Positions 1-9,355 are shown, counted from the stretch's first letter. The stretch: DNA of 56,427 bases from Clostridia bacterium (GCA_017547805.1 JAFYOR010000051.1:1-56427); one strand, 5' to 3'. Notes: generated from the letters alone by a model not told the origin. A program made the numbers and translations.

Positions 1-31
1 ATGAATCAGGCCCCAGTGGGGCCTGATTCAT
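1..31. repeat. Perfect 14-bp inverted repeat
   Basis: The first 31 bases form a perfect hairpin: a 14-bp arm from ATGAATCAGG onward, a 3-base loop and the exact complement. There is no T-run after it, so it is not a clear terminator. It sits at the window edge, so its upstream context is unknown. Confidence 0.7.
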
Positions 32-93
32 TGCCGGGCTGACCGACGAGTGTCGAGCGAGGAGAGACAAATTCCTCCGTCAAGCGAAAGAAA

Positions 94-130
94 ATAAGTC
101 CTGATTTTATTGGAAAAATCGGGGCTTTTT
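94..130 (+). terminator. Rho-independent terminator of an upstream gene
   Basis: AAGTCCTGATTTT pairs with AAAATCGGGGCTT (13 bp, with G:T wobbles) around a short loop and runs into a T-tract. It would end transcription arriving from the plus-strand gene left of the window. It lies just beyond the integrase remnant. Confidence 0.6.
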
Positions 131-173
131 TATTATCGAAAAATGCATTTGTCCACAATTCTGACCACAACTA

Positions 174-371
174 TTATTTCGCCTCACTGAGAGTGTCGTA
201 GAAGCTCTGCATGCGTTTTGCGCTTTCTTTCTGCATGTGATCGGAGACATGTCCGTAGACGTCAAGGGTAAAAGATGCAGTGGCGTGCCCGACATTCTGC
301 TGAACGGTCTTGAAGTCATCGCCGTTTTGCAAGGACAACAGAGCATGGGTGTGGCGCAGACGGTATAAAAA
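174..371 (-). pseudogene. C-terminal remnant of a tyrosine recombinase (phage/ICE integrase)
   Basis: On the minus strand a frame of about 63 codons ends in TAA at 174-176. It reads YRLRHTHALL, then GHATASFTLDVYGHVS. These match the C-terminal catalytic boxes of phage-type tyrosine integrases: the LRHTH box with its Arg, the GH box, and the tyrosine nucleophile in DVYGHV. Everything upstream of the LRH box is missing; the frame runs straight into the hairpin at 367-398. There is no start codon or ribosome binding site, so this is a dead fragment. The bases after the stop (146-170) match a second site at 11438-11462 at 21 of 25 positions. Confidence 0.8.
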
Positions 372-398
372 AGAGTGCTGGAAGGCAGCACTCTTTAT
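367..398 (-). terminator. Terminator after the MBL-fold gene
   Basis: AAAGAGTGCTG and CAGCACTCTTT form an 11-bp stem. Read on the minus strand the stem is followed by TTTTTT, so it serves the MBL-fold gene that ends at 433. The stem and the TTTATTTGTTGTGG sequence beside it resemble the hairpin at 11592-11623. Confidence 0.75.
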
Positions 399-432
399 TT
401 GTTGTGGTTTTCTGAAGGGCGTTGTGCGCCGG

Positions 433-1704
433 TTACAAGGGGAGGGACGTTCCGGGCTTCAGGCAAATGCCCTCTGCGCCGAGCTGTGCATACAATGCGG
501 ACGTGCTTTCGCAGTTTTCGGCGGGTGAGTGGAAAAAGACGGTTTTGTGTGCATGCAGATGCTTCTGCATTGCTGCGGCATCACGATCATCCAGATGTAC
601 CTTGATGATCAGTTTGCCGACTTGCATGGCGATGGCGTTGTCGCTTCGCCACGCGGCGTCGAGCAGATTGCCGCCCAACGTGCCGGGCGCCGCATGGCCG
701 GAGATAAGCACCCGGTTCTGCGCGCTGTCAGAAAGAAGCCGGAGACACAGCTGGCCTTCCTCCGTGGTCAGCATGCCGTCTGTGACAAGAAGAATGCTGC
801 CGGAGCAGGAACAGGCTTTTTTGTAGTCCTCATGGGTTTCAAGCGGGCGGACACGGCGGAGAATGGTTTCCTCGGGCAGGCTGTCACGGAGCCATTTGCG
901 GTTTTTCATCATCTTGCCGGTATTGGTGATGATGCTCTTTGCCGCAAAGACCTGCGCATCATCGCCGGTGTGACGAATCAGACGCAGGAGCATATCGCAG
1001 CCGCGTCCGGTCGGCGGAACGGGGAGAAGAAGACAGCTGCCGCTGCAGGCGGCCTCCTTTGCGAATGTGATGAGCGTATCGTATTGCTCATCCTGATTAA
1101 GGATCTGTCCGGCATACGCACAGTTCAGCACGGCGGCGTCGCATTCGGGCGGAGCGTCGTATGCCAGAGAAGCGGCGCATGTGCACATATCTCCGGAATA
1201 GAATAGCTGAAAGCCTTCTTCCTTCCAGCCAAGGGCGATCCACATGCTGCCCACGGTGTGTCCGCTGCGTCCTGTCATCGCGCGCAGACCGCCGAGCGTG
1301 CTGCTGCCCAGCGCCAGCGCGGCATATCGGACTTTTGAAGCATCCGCAGAAGAATAGGGGAGCGTTCCGCCCTGCTTCCTGACAAAGGTCATCCACTTTT
1401 CGATCATCTGCCCGGCGGAGGCGATCGTCTCCGGAGAACCGTAGACAAAGCCTTCATATCCCAATGCATAGAGCAAAGGAAGCGCTGCGCAGTGGTCCTC
1501 GTGGGCGTGGGAGAGAAATACCGCCTGAATGCCGGCGACAATTTCGCGGTTCAGCAGCGGATATTCGCCGACGTGATCGGGCGTGACAATGCGCTTGACG
1601 CCGCAGTCGAGCAGAATGCTGCCGGACGGCGTTTCAAGCAGATAACAATTCCGGCCGTTTTCTGCGCTGCCGCCCAATGCGGTCAGTCGGGGTAAGCGGG
1701 ACAT
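433..1704 (-). CDS. MBL-fold metallohydrolase (beta-CASP/RNase-like)
   Basis: A 423-residue metallo-beta-lactamase-fold hydrolase. The dinuclear zinc motif HAHEDH lies near residue 66, GHTVGSMW near 148 supplies a further metal histidine, and YSGDM near 170 the bridging Asp. The layout resembles the RNase J/CPSF-like nuclease branch, with an inserted domain after the MBL half and a return segment at the C terminus (VLISGHAAPGTLGG). It lacks the long C-terminal domain of RNase J, so RNA or DNA hydrolysis is inference. Start: ATG with AAGGAGG 8 bases upstream. It follows the AraC-type regulator by 38 bases, with a terminator hairpin between them. Confidence 0.75.
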   Translation of the reverse strand: MSRLPRLTALGGSAENGRNCYLLETPSGSILLDCGVKRIVTPDHVGEYPLLNREIVAGIQAVFLSHAHEDHCAALPLLYALGYEGFVYGSPETIASAGQMIEKWMTFVRKQGGTLPYSSADASKVRYAALALGSSTLGGLRAMTGRSGHTVGSMWIALGWKEEGFQLFYSGDMCTCAASLAYDAPPECDAAVLNCAYAGQILNQDEQYDTLITFAKEAACSGSCLLLPVPPTGRGCDMLLRLIRHTGDDAQVFAAKSIITNTGKMMKNRKWLRDSLPEETILRRVRPLETHEDYKKACSCSGSILLVTDGMLTTEEGQLCLRLLSDSAQNRVLISGHAAPGTLGGNLLDAAWRSDNAIAMQVGKLIIKVHLDDRDAAAMQKHLHAHKTVFFHSPAENCESTSALYAQLGAEGICLKPGTSLPL

Positions 1705-1724
1705 ATGAAGAACCTCCTTAAGAA

Positions 1725-1750
1725 AAAGCTGATGGGAAACCGTCAGCTTT
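1725..1750 (-). terminator. Hairpin overlapping the regulator stop codon
   Basis: AAAGCTGA (1725-1732) pairs with TCAGCTTT (1743-1750). On the minus strand the stem includes the TGA stop of the AraC-type gene and is followed by TTTTTCTT, a typical terminator. It would limit read-through into the MBL-fold gene. Confidence 0.65.
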
Positions 1751-3953
1751 CTTTGTTTTCAGGGCGGAACTGCAGTCGGTACTGGCGCGGCGTGAGACCG
1801 GTTGCCTGCTTGAAGCGGACGAAGAAGTACTGCATATTTTCCACTCCCAGCTTTTCGCCCAGATCCATGACTTTGATATCCGTGTGGGTCAGCAGGCGCT
1901 TTGCTTCTTCAATGCGCAGCTGATTGATGTAATCGGAGATGGACACGCCCTGCGCCTGCTTGAAGATGCGGCTCAGGTAAGCGGAAGACATGCCAATGGT
2001 ATCGGCGAGGAATTGGGCGCTGAGGGTCGGATCCTGATAGCGGCTGTGGATGAGCGCTACGATATCGTCGAGCATCTGGGACTGTTTGCTGCGGCGTTCA
2101 TGGCGGATGTGCTCGGTGATTTCGGTAAACCAGGAGAAGAAGACGGATTGCAGATCGGAAATTCTGGAGATTGTGATCAGAGAAGCGTCAAACTGCGCTC
2201 TGGCGGCTTTGTAATCGGGCTGGGCATCGGGAAAATGCTCATAGTAGAGCTTAAGGACAGAACGCGCAAGCTGCGTCAGCGCGGTGTATACGCTGCGGTA
2301 ATCCTTGCCGGGAAGGGCGGTGATGAAGGCGGCATATTCCTTCTGCGCCGATTCAAGATTGCCTGTTTTCAGCGCAGCGATGATGCGCTCGATGAACGCT
2401 TCGCTGGCGACGGAATAATCTTCCAGCACCATGTCGCGGGTGATATAGCGGACATTCTGATCAGGATAGAGGAAATGCAGTTTATAGAACTGATAAAGCT
2501 GATTGTAAAGCTCGCGCAGATCCTGTTCGTTTTGTGCAGGAACGGCGATAAAGATGTGACGACCGGGGAGGATCGAAAGCAGCTTGTCGCAGATGGATGT
2601 GAGGATATCCGGCGTATCGGGCTGCAGCAGCAGCACGGTATGATCGCCATTGAGGGTAACGCCTTCGCAATGGGGACAGAGCGGGCGAATGATGTCGAGC
2701 ATCGGCTGAACACGGATGCTGGATACCAGCATCGGGGTAATGGCTTTGCCTGCTAGGAGCGCCAGATGCTCGCTGGCGGCTGCGGTGCCTTCCGTCTGGT
2801 CGTAGCCCATCAGAAGGCTTCGAAGCGCTTCCTCGCGCAGCATGGACCGAAGTGCGCTCTTAATGTGTGTGGAGTCCGCGCTGCGGCGCACAAGCTCGTT
2901 GAGCTGGGCGATCGGATCGCCCGAAGCGTCCTGCATATGCGCAGACAGCTTGTCCTGAATCGTCCGGAAGGGGAAGATCACGCGGTAGGAGAGAATGATC
3001 GAGGCGACAGCGCCGATCAGGAACACGCAGGAGAAGAACATGTAGGCCTTGCTCTGCATGCCGGAAAGGCCGGAGAGGTATTTGGCATAGGGAACGGTGT
3101 GGATATACGTCCAGCTGCGCTCCGGCATGCTGGAAAAGAAGCAGAGTTCCTCTTCGCCATTTTCAAGATCAAAAATCAGAAAACCATTGTCCGAAGAAAG
3201 CTCTTCCTTCTCAAGGAGATGGGCGAGAATATGCTCGCAGGCTTCGATACTCGTTCCGGGGGAGCGGAAAAGCAGATCGCCATCGGCGTCGACAATAAAG
3301 GCGACGGTATCCAGATCCTCGCCGAAATAGAGCTCCGAGAACCATTTGCTGCTGATGTTGAGCATCATGGCGTTGTCTGCGTTCTGGCTGTCCACGGAGA
3401 CGTCAAAGACCAGAACGGAGACCATCTCCTGATTGGTCGTGCTGCTGGCCGCTTCGCTGATGCGGGGGATGGGAATCATGCGGTCGCTCGGAGCCCGGTT
3501 TTTGATGAGACGGACTGCATCGGCGTCCTTGAAGGAAGAGGCATAATCGCTCACCGCGCCAAAGGACAGCGTGGAGTAGATGTAGTCCTGTTTTCCACTA
3601 TAAATATAGATGGAGTCGACCACGGTGCTGGAGGCGGTGAAGTCGTTGAGAAGCCGGAGACCTTCGATCATTTCTGAATTGCTGATCGTCGGATAGGTGC
3701 GCAGCCTCAGGACGCTGCGCATGTTGAATACCTGCGACGCCAGATTCTTCAATACGTTTTCCGCGGAGCGCGCCGTGCTGTTGACACGATGGACAAAGTC
3801 AAGGCTGAGCGTGTTGATGGATTCCATCATGGCATACTGGTAGCTGCTGTACAAACCGTAAAAAACCATGAAAACAATACAAAGATAGATGCAGCCAAGA
3901 ATGACGGGATGCTTATCCCGGAGTTTTTTGCGGACATCAGGTACGAATTTCAA
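1743..3953 (-). CDS. Membrane-anchored AraC-family sensor-regulator
   Basis: A 736-residue transcription regulator. A transmembrane helix at about residues 16-38 is followed by an extracellular sensor of about 260 residues, a second helix near 305-327, a cytoplasmic linker region, and a C-terminal AraC/XylS DNA-binding domain (about 630-730) with two HTH motifs (LADTIGMSSAYLSRIFKQ and the segment ending TGLTPRQYR). Such one-component receptors sense an external ligand, often a sugar or other nutrient, and act on neighbouring transport genes. It is transcribed divergently from the ABC transporter that starts at 4173, the most likely target. The ligand cannot be read from the sequence. Confidence 0.88.
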   Translation of the reverse strand: MKFVPDVRKKLRDKHPVILGCIYLCIVFMVFYGLYSSYQYAMMESINTLSLDFVHRVNSTARSAENVLKNLASQVFNMRSVLRLRTYPTISNSEMIEGLRLLNDFTASSTVVDSIYIYSGKQDYIYSTLSFGAVSDYASSFKDADAVRLIKNRAPSDRMIPIPRISEAASSTTNQEMVSVLVFDVSVDSQNADNAMMLNISSKWFSELYFGEDLDTVAFIVDADGDLLFRSPGTSIEACEHILAHLLEKEELSSDNGFLIFDLENGEEELCFFSSMPERSWTYIHTVPYAKYLSGLSGMQSKAYMFFSCVFLIGAVASIILSYRVIFPFRTIQDKLSAHMQDASGDPIAQLNELVRRSADSTHIKSALRSMLREEALRSLLMGYDQTEGTAAASEHLALLAGKAITPMLVSSIRVQPMLDIIRPLCPHCEGVTLNGDHTVLLLQPDTPDILTSICDKLLSILPGRHIFIAVPAQNEQDLRELYNQLYQFYKLHFLYPDQNVRYITRDMVLEDYSVASEAFIERIIAALKTGNLESAQKEYAAFITALPGKDYRSVYTALTQLARSVLKLYYEHFPDAQPDYKAARAQFDASLITISRISDLQSVFFSWFTEITEHIRHERRSKQSQMLDDIVALIHSRYQDPTLSAQFLADTIGMSSAYLSRIFKQAQGVSISDYINQLRIEEAKRLLTHTDIKVMDLGEKLGVENMQYFFVRFKQATGLTPRQYRLQFRPENKES

Positions 3954-3981
3954 AGAATCACCCCGTTTTTTGTCTGAGAAA

Positions 3982-4011
3982 AGTATAGCATAAAAGAAAT
4001 ATGAAATACAA
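3982..4011 (-). promoter_or_regulatory. Promoter of the AraC-type regulator
   Basis: On the minus strand TTGTAT (4011-4006), an 18-base spacer and TATACT (3987-3982) make a sigma-A promoter 29 bases before the start codon. Confidence 0.5.
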
Positions 4012-4072
4012 ATATGTTCAAAATTGGAATATTTGAATTCCGGATAATGATTCGAAAATATGATTTTTGCGA

Positions 4073-4102
4073 TTTACGGGTGAATCTCCTTTGAATTATA
4101 AA
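4073..4102 (+). promoter_or_regulatory. Promoter of the ABC transporter operon
   Basis: TTTACG, an 18-base spacer and TATAAA precede the binding-protein gene. The weak -35 suits activator dependence. The AT-rich stretch just upstream (4015-4070) has repeated TTTGAATTC and ATTCGAAAATATGA elements that could be AraC-type operators; this is inference. Confidence 0.45.
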
Positions 4103-4172
4103 GAGTACAGCAACAAGATCCGGCATTGAAAGCAATATGACCGGGTCACAAAAGAAAGAGAGGACATTCCCT

Positions 4173-5174
4173 ATGAAGAAGATTCTTGCTCTGGTCCTTG
4201 CGTGCATGCTGATGCTGTGCGCCGCTGCCTTTGCCGCCGCCGAGCCGGCCGGCAACGTCATGATCTACTCTTCCGCCGGTGAAGACGTCGTTCTGGCGAT
4301 CAAGGAAGCCTTTGAGGCGAAGTATCCGGGCGTGAAGCTGGATTACTACGCTGCCACCTCCGGCAAGTGCGTGACCAAGCTGGCCACCGAGTTCCAGTCC
4401 GGCACCGTCGCGTGCGACGTGTTCTGGCCGGCGGATTTCTCTACCACCATCAGCCTGAAGAACAACGGACAGCTCGAGCAGTACGTTTCCCCGTTTGCCG
4501 AGAACATCGACCCGCAGTTCAAGGATCCGGACGGCTACTTCGCCGGCGCCCGCATGCTGGTTTTCGGCCTGACCTATTCCACCATCGCCTGCACCGAGGA
4601 TGAAATCCCGGATAATTACGATGGCCTGCTGACCGACAACTTCTACAACCAGATCCTCATGTCCGACCCGTCCGGCTCCGCCTCCACCCGCGCGCTGGTC
4701 TATGCGTTCGTCAACAACGAGAAGTACGGCTGGGAATTCTTCGAGAACCTGAAGAAGAACGCTGCGGAGCTGGAATCCTCCTCCGGCGCGGTCAACAACA
4801 AGGTTGCGTCCGGCTCCTACAAGCTGGCCTTCGGTCTTGACTACACCTCCCGCAACCTGATGGCGGACGGTTCCCCCATCAATTACAAGGATACCACCGA
4901 TATGGTCGCCATGGCGGCTCCGATCTGCATCCCGGTCGGCGCGCCGAACCTTGAACTGGCGAAGCTGCTCTACGACTTCATCCTCGATCCGCAGGGCGGC
5001 CAGAAGATCCTGACCCAGTTCTACACCACGCCGGTCGTTTCCGGTGTTGACCTGCCGGAAGGCATGCTGGACTCCGCCTACATCGCTGAAAAGTGCATGC
5101 CCATCGATTTCGCGGATCTCTCCGAGAAGAGCACCGAACTGCTTGACCGTTTCGACGCGATTTTCAAGAAGTAA
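4173..5174 (+). CDS. ABC transporter substrate-binding protein, iron(III)/organophosphate type
   Basis: A 333-residue periplasmic-type binding protein. The N-terminal signal peptide (MKKILALVLACMLMLC, then an Ala-rich cleavage region) is followed by the first strand VMIYSSAGEDV typical of the FbpA/AfuA/PhnS group of binding proteins. Members of this group bind ferric iron, sugar phosphates or aminoethylphosphonate, so the name alone does not fix the ligand. The ATG at 4173 is chosen because of its GAGAGGA site; an upstream in-frame ATG would put residues before the signal peptide. It is first in an operon with two ATPases, a fused permease and a phosphoglycerate mutase, which argues for a phosphorylated ligand as strongly as for iron. 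Confidence 0.88.
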   Translation: MKKILALVLACMLMLCAAAFAAAEPAGNVMIYSSAGEDVVLAIKEAFEAKYPGVKLDYYAATSGKCVTKLATEFQSGTVACDVFWPADFSTTISLKNNGQLEQYVSPFAENIDPQFKDPDGYFAGARMLVFGLTYSTIACTEDEIPDNYDGLLTDNFYNQILMSDPSGSASTRALVYAFVNNEKYGWEFFENLKKNAAELESSSGAVNNKVASGSYKLAFGLDYTSRNLMADGSPINYKDTTDMVAMAAPICIPVGAPNLELAKLLYDFILDPQGGQKILTQFYTTPVVSGVDLPEGMLDSAYIAEKCMPIDFADLSEKSTELLDRFDAIFKK

Positions 5175-5221
5175 GCGAAGAAACTTGTCAATAGGCGTTC
5201 TTAATGAGCTCGAACGCTTTG

Positions 5222-5245
5222 CCGGCTGCGGTTCGCTGCAGCCGG
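5222..5245 (+). terminator. Attenuating hairpin after the binding-protein gene
   Basis: CCGGCTGC (5222-5229) pairs with GCAGCCGG (5238-5245) without a long T-run. Hairpins here commonly stabilise the binding-protein mRNA and lower expression of the downstream membrane and ATPase genes. Confidence 0.5.
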
Positions 5246-5400
5246 TGATTTCTTGAATGCTCAATTAAGCTTCGTCCACCCCTCCTCCCACCGCCCGGCT
5301 GGCATGGATCGAGCTTCCCGTGCCGGTCGGGCGGGCATTTCCAAACATACTCTTCGCCGGCGCGCTGCGCAGGCGGAATCAAGAAAGGAGCCTGAGAGAA

Positions 5401-6492
5401 TTGGCAAAGATCAAGTTCGACCATGTGACTGTCAAATACGGCAATCACACCGTCGTCAAGGATTTCTCTCTGGAAGTCAAAGAAGGCGAGATTCTGGGCA
5501 TCGTCGGCCCGTCCGGCTGCGGCAAGACCTCGCTGGTGCGCAGCCTCGGCGGTTTCCTCAATCCCGACGAGGGCGATATCTATATCAGCGACAATCTGGT
5601 ATACAGCAAGAAAAAGAGGATCAACCGCTCCCCGGAGACACGGCGTCTGGGCATTGTCTTCCAGGATTACGCGATCTGGCCGCATCTGTCGGTATATGAC
5701 AACGTCGCCTATCCGCTTAAGAAGCGCAAGACGCCCAAGGCGGAAATCGACAAGCTCGTGCGTCAGGCGCTTGAGCAGGTCCGCATGACCGGCTATGAAA
5801 AGCACATGCCGGCGCAGCTTTCCGGCGGACAGCAGCAGCGCGTCGCCATTGCCCGTGCGCTGACGTCCTCCAATGACATCATCATCATGGACGAGCCGAT
5901 CACCAACCTTGACGCGAAGCTGCGCGAGGGCATGCTCGACGAGATCCGTGTCCTGCAGCAGAATCTGCACACGACCATCATTTATATCACCCACGATCAG
6001 GAAGCTGCGCTGCAGCTTTGCGACCGCGTGGTCATCATGGAGCCCAACGGCAACATCTGCCAGATCGGCACGGACGAGGACATCATCGAGCGTCCGGCTA
6101 ACCGCTTCGTCTTCAAGTTCATCGGCGTGAGCAACTTCATCCCGGTGGTGGAAGAGAAGGGCAAGTACTATGTCTATCAGGCGAAGAAGGAACTGTGCTA
6201 CGCGGAGAAGAAGCCGAAAGGCTTCATCAGCGGCAAGCCCAGCGTGATGGGCATTCGTCCGATGGATATCGTGTTTGACGATGAAAGCCCGGTTAAGGGC
6301 GTCATCACGCAGGCGGTCTTCCTTGGCACGCTGTTTAACTACTTTGTCAAAATCGGCGGCGCCGAGCTGCGCGTGCAGCGTTCGATGCTCGATTCGCTCG
6401 ATGGACGCGAGTATAAGGAAGGCGAAACCGTCGGTCTGCGTTTCCTGAATGAAAAGTACTACGACGCTGAAGAGGGGGAGGTACGCAAATGA
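5401..6492 (+). CDS. ABC transporter ATP-binding protein (first of two)
   Basis: A 363-residue ATPase of the FbpC/PotA type. Walker A GPSGCGKTS is near residue 38, the Q-loop in VFQDYAIWPH, the signature LSGGQQQR near 140, Walker B IIIMDEP and the switch His in ITHDQ. A TOBE-type regulatory region occupies the last ~110 residues. The start is taken as TTG at 5401, with AAAGGAG 10 bases before it; an upstream ATG at 5320 would add 27 residues with no family counterpart. It overlaps the permease gene by 4 bases (ATGA), so the two are translationally coupled. Confidence 0.88.
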   Translation: MAKIKFDHVTVKYGNHTVVKDFSLEVKEGEILGIVGPSGCGKTSLVRSLGGFLNPDEGDIYISDNLVYSKKKRINRSPETRRLGIVFQDYAIWPHLSVYDNVAYPLKKRKTPKAEIDKLVRQALEQVRMTGYEKHMPAQLSGGQQQRVAIARALTSSNDIIIMDEPITNLDAKLREGMLDEIRVLQQNLHTTIIYITHDQEAALQLCDRVVIMEPNGNICQIGTDEDIIERPANRFVFKFIGVSNFIPVVEEKGKYYVYQAKKELCYAEKKPKGFISGKPSVMGIRPMDIVFDDESPVKGVITQAVFLGTLFNYFVKIGGAELRVQRSMLDSLDGREYKEGETVGLRFLNEKYYDAEEGEVRK

Positions 6493-8216
6493 GCATGTCC
6501 TTCACCAGAAAGAATTCCGACCTTGCCCGCATGGACGGAAAGAAGTTCGGTCTTGACCAGATCATGACCGTGCTGTGCTTCCTGATTCTGACCACGGTCG
6601 TCATCCTGCCGGTGGTCATGATCATCTACAACACCTTCTGGGACGGCACGAAGATCGACCTTGAGATGTTCGGCCGCGTGATTTTCCGCGAGGAAAACCT
6701 CACGGCGATGAAAAACACGGTCATCATCGCAGTCATTTCCACGATCTTTGCGACGATCATCGGCGTGTTCTTTGCGTGGCTCCTTGGCCGCAGCGACATT
6801 CCGATGAAGGGCCTGATGCGCTGGCTGTTCTCCATTCCGTTCATGATTCCGCCGTTCCTGGCGGCCATGGCGTGGGATATGATGTTCTCCGGCCGCGGCG
6901 GTTATGTCAACCGCTTCCTGATGAGTATTTTTAACCTCAAGAGTGCGCCGTTTAACATCAACACATTGGCGGGCATCATCGTCATTGAGGTTGTGTATTA
7001 TTTCCCGTTTGTCTATATGCAGGTCGTTTCCGCGCTGGAGCGTATGGACCCGACGCTGGAAGAATCCGCCCGTATCGCGGGCGCCAAGCAGTGGTATGTC
7101 ATCCGCACGGTTACGCTTCCGCTGACGATTCCGGCGATCTCTTCCGGCACGCTGCTGGTACTCATTACGTCTCTGTCCAACTACGGCATTCCGCGCATGG
7201 TCGGCAGCTCGAAGAATATCTTCACCCTGCCCACCAAGATCGTTGACCTTGTCAACCGCGCCGGCGGTGATTTCCAGGGTATCCGCGAGGCCACCGCGCT
7301 TTCCGTCGTTCTGGTCATCGTCGTGTCCATTGCGCTCTTTGTCCAGCGCAAGCTGCTCAAGGCTGGCCGCTATGACATCATCAAGGGTAAGTCCATGCGC
7401 CCGACGCTCATCAAGCTGCGCGCGGCGAAGTACCCGCTGCTCATCGTCTCCCTCGTGTTCCTGACGCTGGTCGTTCTTGCACCGCTGGTCATCATCGTTC
7501 TGGTCAGCCTTCTGCGCGCGTATGGTCTGCCGTTTGCATGGGAGAACTTCACGCTGGCGAACTACACCAAGATTCTCGTGAACAACAAGGCCGTCACGGA
7601 TTCCATCCAGAACTCGCTGTTCCTTGGCTTCAGCTCCGGCTTTGTCTGCCTGTTCCTGGGCGTTATGCTTTCCTACGTCATCTACAAGGTCAAGCCGAAG
7701 GGAAGCGGCATTCTGGAGACGCTTGCCGTTCTGCCGTATTCTCTGCCGGGCACGGTTATGGCAATCGGCTGTATCCTCGCTTGGTCCGGCGCGGTGTTCG
7801 GCATTACGCTGTATAACAGCATCTGGATCATCATGGTTGCGTATATTGCGCGCTACCTGTCCTACACCCTCAAGAGCTGCTCGGCTTCCCTGCAGCAGGT
7901 TCACGTATCGCTGGAAGACGCGAGCCGTGCCTGCGGCGCTACGCACATGGAATCCCTCGCTGACGTGACGCTGCCGCTGATCAAGCCGGCGATGATTTCC
8001 AGCTTCTTCATGGTGTTCCTCCCGGCGATGCGCGAACTGACGACCTCTGTCCTGCTCTATGGCCCCAACAGCCGTACGCTGGGCGTTGCGATTCAGAACC
8101 TGCGCGACAACGGCTATATGACGCAGGCGGCTGCGCTGTCCGTCGTGGCGATTATCATCATCATGGTCTGCAACGGCGTGGTCAAGTTCATCACCCGTGA
8201 CCGGAAGGGAGTGTAA
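6489..8216 (+). CDS. ABC transporter permease, fused two-domain (FbpB type)
   Basis: A 575-residue inner-membrane protein made of two tandem MetI-like permease domains, roughly residues 30-290 and 310-570. Each ends in an EAA-type loop that contacts the ATPase: LEESARIAGAKQWYVIRTV in the first half and LEDASRACGATHMESLADV in the second. One polypeptide thus supplies both permease halves, as in FbpB. About twelve hydrophobic segments are visible. It lies between two different ATPase genes, which means the two halves could each recruit their own ATPase; that is inference. Confidence 0.9.
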   Translation: MSMSFTRKNSDLARMDGKKFGLDQIMTVLCFLILTTVVILPVVMIIYNTFWDGTKIDLEMFGRVIFREENLTAMKNTVIIAVISTIFATIIGVFFAWLLGRSDIPMKGLMRWLFSIPFMIPPFLAAMAWDMMFSGRGGYVNRFLMSIFNLKSAPFNINTLAGIIVIEVVYYFPFVYMQVVSALERMDPTLEESARIAGAKQWYVIRTVTLPLTIPAISSGTLLVLITSLSNYGIPRMVGSSKNIFTLPTKIVDLVNRAGGDFQGIREATALSVVLVIVVSIALFVQRKLLKAGRYDIIKGKSMRPTLIKLRAAKYPLLIVSLVFLTLVVLAPLVIIVLVSLLRAYGLPFAWENFTLANYTKILVNNKAVTDSIQNSLFLGFSSGFVCLFLGVMLSYVIYKVKPKGSGILETLAVLPYSLPGTVMAIGCILAWSGAVFGITLYNSIWIIMVAYIARYLSYTLKSCSASLQQVHVSLEDASRACGATHMESLADVTLPLIKPAMISSFFMVFLPAMRELTTSVLLYGPNSRTLGVAIQNLRDNGYMTQAAALSVVAIIIIMVCNGVVKFITRDRKGV

Positions 8217-8219
8217 GGC

Positions 8220-9323
8220 ATGGATCAGATCGTTCTTAAGAACGTAACCAAGCGGTTTACGACCAAAACGCTGGGAACTGTTACGGCGGTCGATAATTTT
8301 AACCTCAACGTCAGGGAAGGCGAGTGCTTTTCCTTCCTCGGTCCCTCCGGCTGCGGCAAGACGACCACGCTGCGAATGATTGCGGGCTTTGAGGATCTTT
8401 CCGAAGGCGAAATCTATCTGGGCGGCGCGCCCGTTTCCATCCGCTCCAGAAATCTGTATGTGCCGCCGGAGGACCGCGGTCTGGGCATGGTGTTCCAGGC
8501 GTTTGCGGTCTGGCCACACATGAACATCTTTGATAACGTTGCTTATCCGCTCAAGGTCAAGAAGGTTCCGGCGGCTGAAATCCGCGAACGCGTGAAGAAG
8601 GCGCTCAAGCATTGCAGCCTCGACGGTATGGAGAAGGTCTTCCCGTCGGATCTTTCCGGCGGACAGCAGCAGCGCATTGCGCTTGCCCGCGCGATCGTCA
8701 CCAGTCCGAAGGTTATGCTGCTGGACGAGCCGCTTTCCAACCTTGACCCGAAGCTGCGCGAGACGATGCGCTTTGAGATCAAGAAGCTGCAGAAGGAATT
8801 CAACTTTACCATCATCTTTGTTACCCATGACCAGAGCGAGGCGATGGCGCTGTCCGACCGCATGCTCGTCATGGATATGGGCGTTGTCAAGCAGATCGGC
8901 ACGCCGACTGAGCTGTACAACAACCCGACGGATAAGTTTGTGCACAGCTTCCTTGGCCAGTCCAACTTCACGAACGTGGAGCTTTCCGGCGGCCGCGTGT
9001 ATCTCAAGGGTGACCGCAGCGTCCCGCTGGGCATGGAAGCGCCGAAGACTGGCGAAACAGAGATGCTCCTTGCGACGCGCCCGAACACCATCGAAATCAA
9101 CCGCGAGGAAGGTTTCAGGGGTACCGTCGTCAAGCGCGTTTTCCTGACGGATTTCACCGAGTATATCGTTGCGCTGGGCGATCAGACCGTCCGCGTGCAG
9201 GCGCCGCACCGCAATATGTTCCGGGCGGGCGAAACGTGCTACCTGCGCTTTGCCAATCCGATCTGGTATTCCGCGAAGAAGGATGCCTCCGACGCGGAGC
9301 GTGAGCGCAGAACCCTCGTTTAA
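8220..9323 (+). CDS. ABC transporter ATP-binding protein (second of two)
   Basis: A 367-residue ATPase, paralogous to the one at 5401 but clearly diverged. It has Walker A GPSGCGKTT, signature LSGGQQQR, Walker B MLLDEP, switch His in VTHDQ and a C-terminal TOBE region. All catalytic motifs are intact in both copies, so neither looks like a decaying duplicate. It starts 3 bases after the permease stop. One transporter operon with one fused permease and two full ATPases suggests an ATPase heterodimer or two alternative homodimers. Confidence 0.88.
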   Translation: MDQIVLKNVTKRFTTKTLGTVTAVDNFNLNVREGECFSFLGPSGCGKTTTLRMIAGFEDLSEGEIYLGGAPVSIRSRNLYVPPEDRGLGMVFQAFAVWPHMNIFDNVAYPLKVKKVPAAEIRERVKKALKHCSLDGMEKVFPSDLSGGQQQRIALARAIVTSPKVMLLDEPLSNLDPKLRETMRFEIKKLQKEFNFTIIFVTHDQSEAMALSDRMLVMDMGVVKQIGTPTELYNNPTDKFVHSFLGQSNFTNVELSGGRVYLKGDRSVPLGMEAPKTGETEMLLATRPNTIEINREEGFRGTVVKRVFLTDFTEYIVALGDQTVRVQAPHRNMFRAGETCYLRFANPIWYSAKKDASDAERERRTLV

Positions 9324-9355
9324 GTCGATACAGGGAAAACCCTCTCTAGCTGGAA

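Noticed and set aside
4173-5174. Naming the first ABC system an iron transporter.
   Set aside because: The binding-protein class also takes sugar phosphates and phosphonates, and the neighbouring mutase points away from iron, so no ligand-specific gene symbol was assigned.
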